Assembly: GCA_046728155.1 (NCBI GenBank) | Contig: JBKPDY010000037.1 | Location: forward strand, 1 to 26,747 | Length of the DNA: 26,747 bases | Direction of reading: 5' to 3' | Source: CAWDLX01 sp046728155 | Lineage (GTDB): Bacteria > Actinomycetota > Actinomycetes > Mycobacteriales > Micromonosporaceae | The notes under the pieces: generated by a model | The model's input: the letters and a program-made list of their open reading frames with translations, nothing else | What the model was told of the DNA's origin: nothing | The model's database searches: none | Program-made: the position numbers and the translations under genes | Shown: piece by piece, positions 5,522-14,349 of the stretch | How positions within the stretch are numbered: position 1 is the first letter of the stretch | How the letters are laid out: the number at the start of each line of letters is the position of its first letter

Positions 5522-8452
5522 GTGGCACGGCACAGGCGCGCCCCCGACGGGCCCGACGACGGATTGGCGCCGGGCATGGCCGTACCGGGCAGGACCGTCC
5601 CGACCGGGCCGCCGGGGCCGCGCTGGGCCGCGCCGCCGGCTGTGGACAGCCAGGTGGTCGGTGAACCCGCCAGCGAGCCGTTCGAACGAGGTTGGTTCGG
5701 CCAAGGCCCGCCCAGCTCTGCGGACCAACCGGCCCAGCTTCCGCCATCGCCCTTTGATCAGCAGGTACGACTCCCGTCTGCCCCGTTGACCTACCCGCAG
5801 CTCGGGTCCGCGCCACGTCGCGGACGCGAAGCAAGGCAGTCCCGGCCACCGGCCGGCGTCCTGTCGTACGGCACAGCGGATCTTCGGCTGGTGCGACGAC
5901 GCACGATCCGCGGCCGCTTGACCCGCATCATGGCGCTGCCACTGCTAACCGTCGCCGTCCTCTTCATCGTGTTGGTGGCTGGCTATACCAGCGCCTACCG
6001 CGCGGCGACCACCACCACCCGGGCCTCGGACCTCCTGGTCAAGCTCGACGATCTCGTCGCACGCGTGCAGGACGAACGCGCTCTCACCGCCAGCGTGCTC
6101 ACTGGCGACGCGACTGTCCGTACGAGTCTCAGCACGACGCGCGCACAGGTCGACGCCGCGACAAAGACGGTCGACGTGTCATCCGCCCCCTCGGCCCTGC
6201 GGGCCGCCGTAGCCGGAATCGACGACCTGGCCTCGCTGCGCGCCAGGGTCGACGCGAACCGGGTCACCCTGGCCGCGGCGTTCGACGACTACACAGCCCG
6301 CCTGGCGACTCTCGTCGCGGTCGGTGTCGGGGTCGAGGACGCGTCCGACCCGCAGCTGCGAGCCTCGGTGGCTGCAGCCCGCGCGCTGCGCGATGTCACG
6401 GAGTCCCTATCGCAGGAGCGTGCGTACCTCACCAGCGCCTTCGCCGGTGGTGGCTTCAGCACCGTCGAGTACCGCAGGTTCGTCGCGATCCACGCCGGGC
6501 TCGAGTCGGCCGTCACACGTTTCCAGCAGGTCGCGACGGCTACCCAGTCCGCCACACTCGCATCGACCATGGACACCGCGGCGGCGCGGACCGTCAGCTC
6601 GATGGAGAGCGCCGCGCTCGACGCGATGGGCACGGGCGTCACGGCCGACCCCGCGGCGTGGGCGGAGGCAACCACTACCGTGCTGAGCGACCTCCGATCG
6701 GCCCAGGCGGGCCTCGGTTCCGACATCGGTGCCAGGGCCAAGCAACTGCAACAGTCGGCCGCGACCGCGCTCATCGTCCTGGTCAGTCTCGCATTGCTCA
6801 TCGCGATCGGCGCCGCCATCTTGCTGCTGGCGGCCGCCCGCTCGATCACCCGACCGCTGGCCGCACTCGCTGCCGATGCGCTGACGATGGCCACGATCCG
6901 CCTTCCGAAGGCGGTGGACCAGTTGCAGGCACCCGAATCCGAGGCGGAACCGGAGCCGCCGCCGCGGGTCGCCGTGCCTGCCCGGTCGAGCGCCGAGATC
7001 GCGGCCGTGGCCGAGGCACTGGACAGCGCTCAGAGCACAGCGTACGAACTCGCCACCGAACAGGCGCGACTTCGGCGTAGCACGTCGGAGTCCCTGGCCA
7101 ACCTCGGCCGCCGCAACCAGAACCTGCTCCGCCGCCAACTCGGCTTCATCACCCAGCTGGAACGCGAGGAGACCGACCCGTCGGGTCTGGCGAATCTGTT
7201 CGAGCTGGACCACCTCGCCACCCGCATGCGACGAAATGCCGAAAGCCTTCTGGTTCTCGTCGGCGAGTCCAGCCCGCGGACCTGGTCGGAGGCTCTGCCC
7301 GTCGCCGACGTCCTACGGGCCGCGATCTCCGAGGTCGAGGACTACCGGCGGGTCAGCCTGCGCCGCGTCGACGACGCGTTCGTCGGGGGAGCCTTCGTCG
7401 CCGGGATCGCCCACATGGTCGCCGAGCTGATCGAGAACGGCTTGGCGTTCTCCCCGCCGGATGTGGACGTCGAGATCCAGGGCAGGCTGCTCCCCGGCCG
7501 CTACCTAATCGGCATCACCGACCAGGGCCTGGGCATGGACCCGGCGGACATGGCCCGGGCGAATGCCCGCCTTCGCGGCGAGGAGAGCTTCCTCAGCGCA
7601 CCCACCCGCTATCTCGGCCACTACGTGGTCGGGCACCTTGCCCGGCAGATGGGTGTCGACGTGGAGATCACGCCGTCACCGGTCACCGGCGTCACAGCCC
7701 GAGTGCTCCTTCCGTCCGGCGTGCTCGCGTCCCGTCCTGCCGTCGGGCGGTACGCCGAAGGTCGCGCCAACGGCGTGCGTCCGACCGCCGCCGGTGACCT
7801 GCATGTCCCGCCTCCGTTGGCGATCGACGCGGTGGCCGTCGAGAGCCTCGCCGTGGAGTACGCCGCGACCGGAGGTAGGGGCCGCGGCGGCGAATCGGCG
7901 GCGTGGGCGACCGGCGGCCCGGACTCCAAACCGGCCGACGCGGTTGCGGACACCGAGTCCTGGTCGGACCGGCCCGGTCAGTCCGGGACGGGCTGGTCAA
8001 CCGAAGGCGGAACCGCAGATCTGACCGAGTCGCGCCACTGGCACGAGGTCGGCTTCATGGCCGACACCGGGCTCAGCGCTCACTCTGGGCCGGCCGACGA
8101 GGCGGCGCCGGATACACACGAAACGGGACCGTCCGTGAGCGCGGCCGGAGGCGAGAACGACACAGCCTCCGAAGTTGCGCACGGCTCCGGAGACCGAACT
8201 CGCAACGGCCTGCTCAAGCGTGTTCCCCGGCCGAGACGGCCCGAGCCGCCGGCCGAGGTGAGTGAGCCGATGTCGGACACGTCCCCGGCCGAGGCCGCGG
8301 CCGAGATGCGTTCCCGGCTGACCTCGCTGCGGGCAGGCATCGCTCGCGGTGAGCACGATCATGCCGTCGGCGGCGCCGACCGACCGCCGGAAGAGCCCGG
8401 CTCCACGCCGGAGACCGGAACCGAGGCCGAAAGGAGCTCTCATGGCGGTTGA
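5522..8452 (+). CDS. Conservon sensor histidine kinase (CvnA-type)
   Basis: From GTG 5522 the protein has 976 residues. It has a Pro/Arg-rich cytoplasmic N-terminus (about 1-125) and a first membrane helix near 137-155 (ALPLLTVAVLFIVLVAGY). An extracellular helical sensing region resembling nitrate-sensor (NIT-like) domains follows, then a second membrane helix near 413-437. The stretch LDHLATRMRRN near 562 carries the likely phospho-acceptor His. The HATPase domain from about 630 has N-box AELIENGLAFSPP and G-box ITDQGLGM. A long, low-complexity acidic tail covers about 730-976. In Streptomyces conservons, CvnA is a membrane sensor assembling with CvnB-D. GTG 5522 has GGAGGGAG 11 nt upstream; ATG 5498 and 5420 are alternatives. 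The gene overlaps the next by 11 bp. Confidence 0.88.
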   Translation: MARHRRAPDGPDDGLAPGMAVPGRTVPTGPPGPRWAAPPAVDSQVVGEPASEPFERGWFGQGPPSSADQPAQLPPSPFDQQVRLPSAPLTYPQLGSAPRRGREARQSRPPAGVLSYGTADLRLVRRRTIRGRLTRIMALPLLTVAVLFIVLVAGYTSAYRAATTTTRASDLLVKLDDLVARVQDERALTASVLTGDATVRTSLSTTRAQVDAATKTVDVSSAPSALRAAVAGIDDLASLRARVDANRVTLAAAFDDYTARLATLVAVGVGVEDASDPQLRASVAAARALRDVTESLSQERAYLTSAFAGGGFSTVEYRRFVAIHAGLESAVTRFQQVATATQSATLASTMDTAAARTVSSMESAALDAMGTGVTADPAAWAEATTTVLSDLRSAQAGLGSDIGARAKQLQQSAATALIVLVSLALLIAIGAAILLLAAARSITRPLAALAADALTMATIRLPKAVDQLQAPESEAEPEPPPRVAVPARSSAEIAAVAEALDSAQSTAYELATEQARLRRSTSESLANLGRRNQNLLRRQLGFITQLEREETDPSGLANLFELDHLATRMRRNAESLLVLVGESSPRTWSEALPVADVLRAAISEVEDYRRVSLRRVDDAFVGGAFVAGIAHMVAELIENGLAFSPPDVDVEIQGRLLPGRYLIGITDQGLGMDPADMARANARLRGEESFLSAPTRYLGHYVVGHLARQMGVDVEITPSPVTGVTARVLLPSGVLASRPAVGRYAEGRANGVRPTAAGDLHVPPPLAIDAVAVESLAVEYAATGGRGRGGESAAWATGGPDSKPADAVADTESWSDRPGQSGTGWSTEGGTADLTESRHWHEVGFMADTGLSAHSGPADEAAPDTHETGPSVSAAGGENDTASEVAHGSGDRTRNGLLKRVPRPRRPEPPAEVSEPMSDTSPAEAAAEMRSRLTSLRAGIARGEHDHAVGGADRPPEEPGSTPETGTEAERSSHGG

Positions 8453-8867
8453 CCTGGACACCGAGGTCAACGGCTTCAACTGGCTGCTGGCCAACTTCGT
8501 CCGCAGTACGGACGGCATCAGGGACGCCGTGGCTGTGTCGTCGGATGGATTGCTCATCGCGACCTCGGATGGACTCGACCGCAGCGGCGCGGACCACTTG
8601 GCCGCGATCGTATCGAGCCTTTCGACACTCGGCCGCAGCGCCGCTCGACGGTACGACTTCGAAGCGCTCAAGCTAATCATGATCGAGATGCGACGCGGGT
8701 TCCTGCTGGTATCGGCGATCCGCGGCGGAAGTTGCCTTGGGGTGATCGCCGAGGCGCACTGCGACCTGGGTCTCGTCGGCTACGAGATCTCGCTGCTGGC
8801 CGAGCGCTTCGGCGACATGCTCACGCCAACGCTCATCACCGAGTCGCGGCGGTCGCTGCCGAGATGA
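8442..8867 (+). CDS. Roadblock/LC7-domain protein (CvnB-type)
   Basis: A 141-residue single-domain protein of the roadblock/LC7 (MglB-like) fold. These proteins usually bind small GTPases and act as activating or scaffold partners. The start is followed by VNGFNWLLANFVRSTDGIRDAVAVSSDGLLIATSDG, the usual helix-strand opening. The rest includes a central helix (ADHLAAIVSSLSTLG) and a strand pair around LLVSAIRGGSCLGVIAEAHCDLG. ATG 8442 is preceded by AAGGAG (8431-8436) and overlaps the kinase stop by 11 bp. Its own stop overlaps the next start as ATGA, so the genes are probably translationally coupled. Partner: the GTPase two genes downstream. Confidence 0.9.
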   Translation: MAVDLDTEVNGFNWLLANFVRSTDGIRDAVAVSSDGLLIATSDGLDRSGADHLAAIVSSLSTLGRSAARRYDFEALKLIMIEMRRGFLLVSAIRGGSCLGVIAEAHCDLGLVGYEISLLAERFGDMLTPTLITESRRSLPR

Positions 8868-9355
8868 GCAGTTCCGGTCCGCGGGGGCCGCGGTGGGAGC
8901 TCGCCGAGGACAGCCCTCGCGTGCCCGACCCGCGGATGATCCCGCGACCGGACCCCGTGCCCGGTGCCGACGGCAGCCACCATGAGCCCGTCAGGCAGGA
9001 CCCGGCGCGCGAGCCCGGCCCGGACGAGTCCGGCTCGTTCGTCCGCCCCTTCTACCTCACCGGCGGTCGGACCTATCCGCTGCGTGACGGACTGCGGCTG
9101 CACACCATCGTCACCGCACCACCGTCGGCGCTGCATGCGCCACTCCGGTTCGAGCAGCGCCGGATCGTTGAGCTCTGTCAGCAACCGCTGTCCGTGGCAG
9201 AAATCGCGTCCGGCCTCGGCGTCCCCGTCGGTGTCGGCCGTGTGCTCATCGCCGACCTCGTGGCCGGTGGGTACGTCACGTGCCACAACCACGATGAGGA
9301 CTCGCTCTCAGTCGACCTGATCGAAAGGATCGCGCAACGTGTCCGGGCCCTCTAG
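8864..9355 (+). CDS. DUF742 protein (CvnC-type)
   Basis: A 163-residue protein with a Pro/Asp-rich disordered N-terminus (about 1-58) followed by the DUF742 domain. The domain has FVRPFYLTGGRTYPL near 59-73 and LRFEQRRIVELCQQPLSVAE. IASGLGVPVGVGRVLIADLV follows, with the shape of a winged helix-turn-helix (roughly 96-138). Family members are the third component of conservons and are usually without enzymatic motifs; none is seen here. ATG 8864 overlaps the roadblock stop (ATGA). The 3' end overlaps the GTPase start by 17 bp, consistent with equimolar, coupled expression. Confidence 0.88.
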   Translation: MSSSGPRGPRWELAEDSPRVPDPRMIPRPDPVPGADGSHHEPVRQDPAREPGPDESGSFVRPFYLTGGRTYPLRDGLRLHTIVTAPPSALHAPLRFEQRRIVELCQQPLSVAEIASGLGVPVGVGRVLIADLVAGGYVTCHNHDEDSLSVDLIERIAQRVRAL

Positions 9356-9935
9356 TTCCGCCGTGGCCCCCATCGCCGTCAAGATCGTCATCAGCGGCGG
9401 GTTCGGCGTCGGGAAGACCACCTTCGTCGGGGCGATCTCCGAGATCGAACCGCTCGTGACGGAGGCGGACATGACCGAACGGTCGGTGGGTGTGGACGAC
9501 ACGTTCGGCATCGATGAGAAGACGACGACCACGGTGGCGCTGGACTTCGGCCGGATCACGCTCGAGGAGGCGCTCCTGCTGTACCTGTTCGGCACGCCCG
9601 GGCAGGACCGGTTCGCTTTCCTCTGGGACGATCTGGTCGACGGCGCGCTCGGCGCGGTCATCCTCGTCGACACCCGGCGCATTGAAGACTCCTTCCCGAG
9701 CGTGGACTTCTTCGAGGAGCGCGGAACACCGTTTTTGCTCGCCGTCAACCTGTTCGAGCACAGCCCGCGGTTCGACCTTGGCGAGATACGCGAAGCCCTC
9801 GGTGTATCGCCGTTCGTTCCCGTGGTCGAGTGCGACGCGCGCGACCGCCAGTCGGTCAAATCGGTCCTCGTCACGCTCGTCGAACAGGTGTTGGCGCACC
9901 GCCTCCACCGCCTCGCCGGGGCCGGAGCGTCCTGA
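9339..9935 (+). CDS. Ras-like ATP/GTP-binding protein (CvnD-type)
   Basis: A 198-residue small GTPase-like protein. The P-loop GGFGVGKTT is at 20-28. Switch-II-like LFGTPGQDRFAF spans about 84-95, where the usual DxxG Asp is replaced by Thr-Pro-Gly. The segment LLAVNLFE (133-140) occupies the position of the NKxD guanine-specificity motif but lacks the Lys and Asp. That loss is, as I recall, common in the conservon GTPase group, so base specificity is uncertain. GTG 9339 has GAAAGGAT 8 nt upstream. It is the last gene of the four-gene overlap cluster and probably the switch that relays the kinase signal through the roadblock partner. Confidence 0.9.
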   Translation: MSGPSSSAVAPIAVKIVISGGFGVGKTTFVGAISEIEPLVTEADMTERSVGVDDTFGIDEKTTTTVALDFGRITLEEALLLYLFGTPGQDRFAFLWDDLVDGALGAVILVDTRRIEDSFPSVDFFEERGTPFLLAVNLFEHSPRFDLGEIREALGVSPFVPVVECDARDRQSVKSVLVTLVEQVLAHRLHRLAGAGAS

Positions 9936-9950
9936 CCGTACGACCGTGCC

Positions 9951-10391
9951 ATGATGGCCGGCGTGACGGCGAAGGTCTCCGTTCGGCGGCTTCCCGACGT
10001 GGCGCCGCCGATCCCACAGGGTGGTGGACGCATCGTCACCGCGGCCGGCGAGCTGGCCCAGATCGTCAATGGCGAAAGTTACCGTTACCTGGCCTTCCTC
10101 GAGTTCCAGCCCGACCCGAACGCGCCGCGGGGCAACCACTACCACGCCCAGAAGACCGAGCACCTCTACATCGTCGACGGCCTGGTGCGCGCGGCGTATC
10201 GCGATCTCGACACGGGCGAGACAGCCGAGGTCGACCTGACCGCGGGCGATCTCGTCGTGGTCCGGCCACGCTGTGCCCACGCGTACATAGCGTTGGAGCA
10301 ATCGCACGCGGTGGAGTTCTCGCCGCTGACATATGACTCGGCCGATACGATCGCCTATGTACTCCGAGAGGTGCACCGGGTGACCGGATGA
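9951..10391 (+). CDS. Small cupin-domain protein
   Basis: A 146-residue single cupin barrel. Cupin motif 1 is GNHYHAQKTEHLYIVDG (61-77), supplying H63, H65 and E70 as metal ligands. Motif 2 is GDLVVVRPRCAHAY (99-112), supplying H110. The fold and spacing resemble WxcM/FdtA-like sugar-isomerase cupins as well as generic metal-binding cupins, so the substrate is open. It starts 15 bp after the GTPase stop with only a weak ribosome binding site. ATG 9951 and ATG 9954 are adjacent alternatives. TACGAC at 9940-9945 could give a nearly leaderless transcript. It may be the last gene of the conservon transcript, in the position where Streptomyces conservons often have a cytochrome P450. Confidence 0.8.
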   Translation: MMAGVTAKVSVRRLPDVAPPIPQGGGRIVTAAGELAQIVNGESYRYLAFLEFQPDPNAPRGNHYHAQKTEHLYIVDGLVRAAYRDLDTGETAEVDLTAGDLVVVRPRCAHAYIALEQSHAVEFSPLTYDSADTIAYVLREVHRVTG

Positions 10392-10485
10392 GCCGTCATC
10401 CGGCCCCGCGAAGCCGACGACGGAAGTACCGAGGCGAGCCACGCGCCGCCGAAGCGCCGGTCAGGGACACCCGAGGGAGGCGGCC

Positions 10486-11331
10486 GTGAGTGAGGACGGA
10501 TCAGGCACGGCACGGCGCATGTGGCGGTTGCTCGAACCGATCCACGCGGTCACGTACTTCGCGCCGGAGGCGGCGACCGCTTATCGGGACGCCGGTCTGC
10601 GGGGGTTCTGGCGCGGTTATTTCGCCGGCCGAGCAGCTCCCCTCGGACCGGTCCCGGCGGCACCGATTCTGGCGTGCTTCTTCAGCTTCGCTCCCGCGAT
10701 GGTCAACCGGGCGCTCCCAGCGGTGTGGGAGCTGATCACGCCCGAGCGGGCGCTCCAGGCCCGTGCGGCCGGAGCCGTGGCCGCTCTGACCCGGATCAAC
10801 GAGATCGACCGCGACGACCTCGACGAGGCCAACGAGCTGCTCGACCGCGCGGTCGGCGGGCTCGATCACTCCGGCCGAGTGCTTGGTGCGGTCAACGCCG
10901 CCGTCGCCCGCCCGGACGACCCGTACGCTCGGTTGTGGCGTGGCGCGACGATCATCCGTGAGCACCGCGGCGACGGCCATGTCGCCGCGCTCGTGGCGGT
11001 GGGGCTCACCCCGTGCGAGACGCTCGCGTGGCGTTGCGCGAACGATCTCGATCGGGGCGTCGTGCAACCGGCCCGTGGTTGGACCGACGAGGAGTGGGCC
11101 GCCGGTGAAGCCGATCTGGCCTCCCGTGGGTGGCTCGACAGCGACGGAAGGCCGACGGCGGTAGGGGTAGCGAGCTTCGACGACATTGAACAGCGCACCG
11201 ACCGCACCGCCGCACCGGCATGGGCCGGAGTCGACGTCGATAGGCTCGCGGAGCTGCTCACACCGCTGTCGCGGGCATGCGCCCTCGCCCTCCCGGTCGC
11301 CAACCCGATCGGACTGCGACCGCCCGCCTGA
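10486..11331 (+). CDS. SCO6745-family (SalK-like) protein
   Basis: A 281-residue actinobacterial protein of the SCO6745/SalK type. It opens with ARRMWRLLEPIHAVTYFAPEA and continues with a GLRGFWRGYFAGRAAPLG segment characteristic of the family. The body is largely helical, with a C-terminal part (about 195-240, WTDEEWAAGEADLASRGWLD) resembling a winged-helix module. No enzymatic motif is clear and the biochemical role is unknown. GTG 10486 is well supported by GAGGGAGG at 10473-10480. A 94-bp gap separates it from the cupin gene. A large open frame on the opposite strand across this gene is a GC-driven shadow. Confidence 0.8.
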   Translation: MSEDGSGTARRMWRLLEPIHAVTYFAPEAATAYRDAGLRGFWRGYFAGRAAPLGPVPAAPILACFFSFAPAMVNRALPAVWELITPERALQARAAGAVAALTRINEIDRDDLDEANELLDRAVGGLDHSGRVLGAVNAAVARPDDPYARLWRGATIIREHRGDGHVAALVAVGLTPCETLAWRCANDLDRGVVQPARGWTDEEWAAGEADLASRGWLDSDGRPTAVGVASFDDIEQRTDRTAAPAWAGVDVDRLAELLTPLSRACALALPVANPIGLRPPA

Positions 11332-11454
11332 ACCTCGCGACATCCCTGGCATTCCCCGAGCTGCGGCGAGCGCCTGCGGCATGCGCGGAATGGCCTCGGA
11401 TGCCCCCGGGATAGGGTTCCAATGATCAACCGTCGCATTCAAGGGAGGCCATTC

Positions 11455-13404
11455 ATGCGTGACGAGTCCGCGTTTGTGCCGCACGCCGCGAGGCTTGCCG
11501 CATCGAGTCCGGGCGAGGTCGACGCGGCCAGCGAGCAGGCCATCACGGCGGCCCGGGCGATGGTGGAGCGGGCAAAGACCGGCGGACTCGATGACATCGC
11601 CGTCCTCGATGCGTACGACGAGGCAACCGCCGCCCTGACCGACGCGGCGAACCGGGCTGAGTTGATCTCCGTCACGCACCCGGACCCGGCGATGCGTGAG
11701 GCGGCCGACGCGGCGAGGCAGGCGGTCGCCAAAGTCGCCACCGACCTCTCGCTGGACCGCGACCTGTACGACGCGCTGGCAGGACTCGACGCGACAGCGT
11801 TCGACCCGCCCACCCGGCACTATCTCAGCCGTACATTGCTGGAGTTCCGCCGAGCCGGGGTCGACCGCGACGACGCCACCCGCGCGCGGGTACGCGAACT
11901 GAACGAAGAGCTTGTCGCCATCGGGCAGGACTTCGACCGCAACATCCGTACGGACACCAGACGGGCGCGGTTGCCGGCCGAAGCGCTGCATGGCCTGCCG
12001 GAGGACTATGTACGGGCCCACGCCGCCGACGACGACGGCCTGGTCACGATCACAACGGACTACCCCGATCTCATCCCCTTCCTGACCTACTCGACGGACG
12101 CCACGGCGCGGGAGGAGCTCTGGCGGCTGCATTGGACGCGGGCCTATCCGGCCAACATTGACGTACTGCGCCAGATGCTTGAACGCCGCTACGAGCTGGC
12201 GACGCTGCTCGGCTATCCGAACTGGGCGGAGTACGCGGCCGAGGACAAGATGATCGGCACCGCCGGCAACATCACCGATTTCATCGAGCGCATTTCGGCC
12301 GCGGCGAGCAACAGAGCTGCCCGTGATTACGCCGATCTGCTCGCCCGCAAGCAGCTCGACACCCCCGAGGCGACGGTCGTCGAGCGATGGGATGTGTCCT
12401 ATCTGGACGATCGGATCAAGGCGGAGCGGTACGCGCTGGACACGCAGGCGCTGCGACCGTACTTCGAGTACGGGCGGGTGAAGGCCGGCCTGATGGCACT
12501 GGGCGAACGCCTCTTCGGCATCCGGTTCCGCCAACGCACCGACATCCCGGTCTGGCACCCTGAGGTCGAGTGCTTCGAGGTTTTCGACGGCTCGCGACTG
12601 CTCGGGCGGATCTTCCTCGACATGCATCCCCGCCCCGACAAGTACAGCCACGCGGCCTGCTTCGGCATGACCAAGGGCAAGGCCGGCGCACGGGTCGCCG
12701 AGTGTGCCCTGGTCTGCAACCTTCCCCGCCCCGGCGACGAGCCTGCCTTGCTGCTCCACTCGGATGTGGTGACCTTCTTCCACGAGTTCGGCCATCTGTT
12801 GCACGCGGTGTTGGGCGGTGAGGTCCGCTGGGCCGGGTCGAGTGGAATCGCGACCGAGTGGGACTTCGTCGAGGCACCTTCGCAACTGCTCGAGGAGTGG
12901 GTCAAGGACGCCGAGACGCTGGCCACCTTCGCGGTGCACCACGAGACGGGAGAGCCGCTCCCCGCCGAGATGGTCGGTAGGCTGCGAGCCGCCGACGAGT
13001 TCGGCAAGGGGCTCTTCGTCCGTCAGCAGATGGCCTACGCGACGCTCAGCCTCGAGTTGTACAACCGCAGTCCGGACGGTCTGGACCCGATGGAGGTGGA
13101 GCGGCGGGCCACCCGGCGACTCCTGCCGTACGGGCCGGTCGACGGCACGTACCTTCCGCTCAGCTTCGGCCATCTGGACGCTTACTCCGCGGTGTACTGC
13201 ACGTACATGTGGTCGTTCGTCATCGCCAAGGATCTGTTTACTGCGTTCGCGCGCGACGGGTTGCTTTCGTCCGCGACGGCGACACGGTATCGGCGGAAGG
13301 TCCTCGCTCCTGGCGGCACGGCGCCGGCCGCCGAGCTCGTCGCGGGCTTTCTAGGTCGTCCGTACACCTTCGATGCGTATCAGGCGTGGCTCGACGCCGA
13401 CTGA
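11455..13404 (+). CDS. M3-family zinc metallopeptidase (oligopeptidase)
   Basis: A 649-residue thimet/oligopeptidase-type enzyme that would cleave short peptides in the cytoplasm; no signal peptide is present. The zinc site HEFGH is at 443-447 in VVTFFHEFGHLLHAVLGG. The third ligand is E473 in DFVEAPSQ, with the spacing usual for family M3. GHLDAYSAVYCTYMWS, near the C-terminus, matches the substrate-binding Tyr/His loop. Length is normal for the family. ATG 11455 is chosen because GGGAGG (11443-11448) lies 6 nt upstream; an ATG at 11422 has no such site. TAGGGT at 11412-11417 is a candidate -10 element. Confidence 0.93.
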   Translation: MRDESAFVPHAARLAASSPGEVDAASEQAITAARAMVERAKTGGLDDIAVLDAYDEATAALTDAANRAELISVTHPDPAMREAADAARQAVAKVATDLSLDRDLYDALAGLDATAFDPPTRHYLSRTLLEFRRAGVDRDDATRARVRELNEELVAIGQDFDRNIRTDTRRARLPAEALHGLPEDYVRAHAADDDGLVTITTDYPDLIPFLTYSTDATAREELWRLHWTRAYPANIDVLRQMLERRYELATLLGYPNWAEYAAEDKMIGTAGNITDFIERISAAASNRAARDYADLLARKQLDTPEATVVERWDVSYLDDRIKAERYALDTQALRPYFEYGRVKAGLMALGERLFGIRFRQRTDIPVWHPEVECFEVFDGSRLLGRIFLDMHPRPDKYSHAACFGMTKGKAGARVAECALVCNLPRPGDEPALLLHSDVVTFFHEFGHLLHAVLGGEVRWAGSSGIATEWDFVEAPSQLLEEWVKDAETLATFAVHHETGEPLPAEMVGRLRAADEFGKGLFVRQQMAYATLSLELYNRSPDGLDPMEVERRATRRLLPYGPVDGTYLPLSFGHLDAYSAVYCTYMWSFVIAKDLFTAFARDGLLSSATATRYRRKVLAPGGTAPAAELVAGFLGRPYTFDAYQAWLDAD

Positions 13405-13496
13405 GACATCGCGAGGTGGCCACAGCCTGCGGACGCCCTGCCCGCCGTCGCCGATCGGGTCGCCGGGGCGAGGATCCAGCCTGGGGGCGCCAACGC

Positions 13497-14261
13497 TCAA
13501 CTCCATCGGATGTGGGCTTGTCGGTGCCAGAGCTCGGCGACCTCCGGATCGCCGGTGGCCGCGAGCCTGCCGCGGTTCCATAGGGCCAGATAGAGGCCTC
13601 TGGCCGGTGCGGCCGCGACCGCGTCCGCAGGCTCGGCGGTCGCAGCGCCACCATTCGTTCGAACGCTTCGCGCTCCTTCTCTGCCGAAGCGCACAACCCA
13701 GGCCACGTCGGCGTCGGTCGCCGACAGCACGAGCGTGCGCGGCTGGGCCGAGCAGACCCGGTTACGGCGGCCGTAGAAGGCGAGCAGGATCTCGTCCACG
13801 CCGTCGACGGCAACCTCGATGGGCACCGGCGGACCGATGTCGCCCTCGACCGCCAGCTCGGCGTCCACGCGATGGATGGTGATCTCATGCGCCTGTCGTC
13901 GGGCCCAGAACGCGAGTGGAGACGGGGCGGGCAGGAAGCTCCAGCACGCGAGATCGCGGGGTGCGGTCGACAGGCTGGTGACGAGCCCGTCCACGCCGTC
14001 GCGTAACCACCCGCTGAGATCCGCGTCCGTCGGCATCTCGCCCCACCACGACTCCTCCTCGGCCGGGGAGGGTTCGTGATCGATGCGTTCGCGTACGACG
14101 GTGGCGGCCCAGCGATGCACCCGGCCGACATGGCGGGCGAGCTCGCCCAGGGTCCAGTCCGGACACGTTGGCGTTGTCGTGCCGGGGTCGCCCTTCGTAA
14201 CCAGGTCGACCAGCCGGTCGCCCTCGGCCCGTATGTGGGCTACGTGCTCGTCGATGCGCAT
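13497..14261 (-). CDS. Maleylpyruvate isomerase-family mycothiol-dependent enzyme
   Basis: A 254-residue protein of the MDMPI/DinB superfamily, whose characterised members use mycothiol as cofactor around a bound metal. The N-terminal four-helix domain has CPDWTLGELARHVGRVHRW (33-51), with H44 and H49. The later RRQAHEITIHRVDAE (121-135) supplies H125 and H130, the typical ligand set. The C-terminal part (about 150-254) is the small domain of the family. The substrate is unknown; the group is large in actinobacteria and mostly uncharacterised. It converges with the peptidase gene (92-bp gap) and diverges from the epimerase gene (88-bp gap). The ribosome binding site is weak. Confidence 0.88.
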   Translation of the reverse strand: MRIDEHVAHIRAEGDRLVDLVTKGDPGTTTPTCPDWTLGELARHVGRVHRWAATVVRERIDHEPSPAEEESWWGEMPTDADLSGWLRDGVDGLVTSLSTAPRDLACWSFLPAPSPLAFWARRQAHEITIHRVDAELAVEGDIGPPVPIEVAVDGVDEILLAFYGRRNRVCSAQPRTLVLSATDADVAWVVRFGREGARSVRTNGGAATAEPADAVAAAPARGLYLALWNRGRLAATGDPEVAELWHRQAHIRWS

Positions 14262-14349
14262 GGCGACATCGTGGCACGAGGTTCCGACATTCCTACGCCG
14301 GCAGCGAAACGGGGTTGCTCACGCCGGGCCTGCCTGATCGGGTCGACCC

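Noticed and set aside
10501..13173. An 890-codon open frame on the minus strand across the SCO6745-family and peptidase genes
   Set aside because: It is antisense to two genes with clear family motifs and good ribosome binding sites. It spans the gap between them, and its composition is that of a GC-driven shadow frame.
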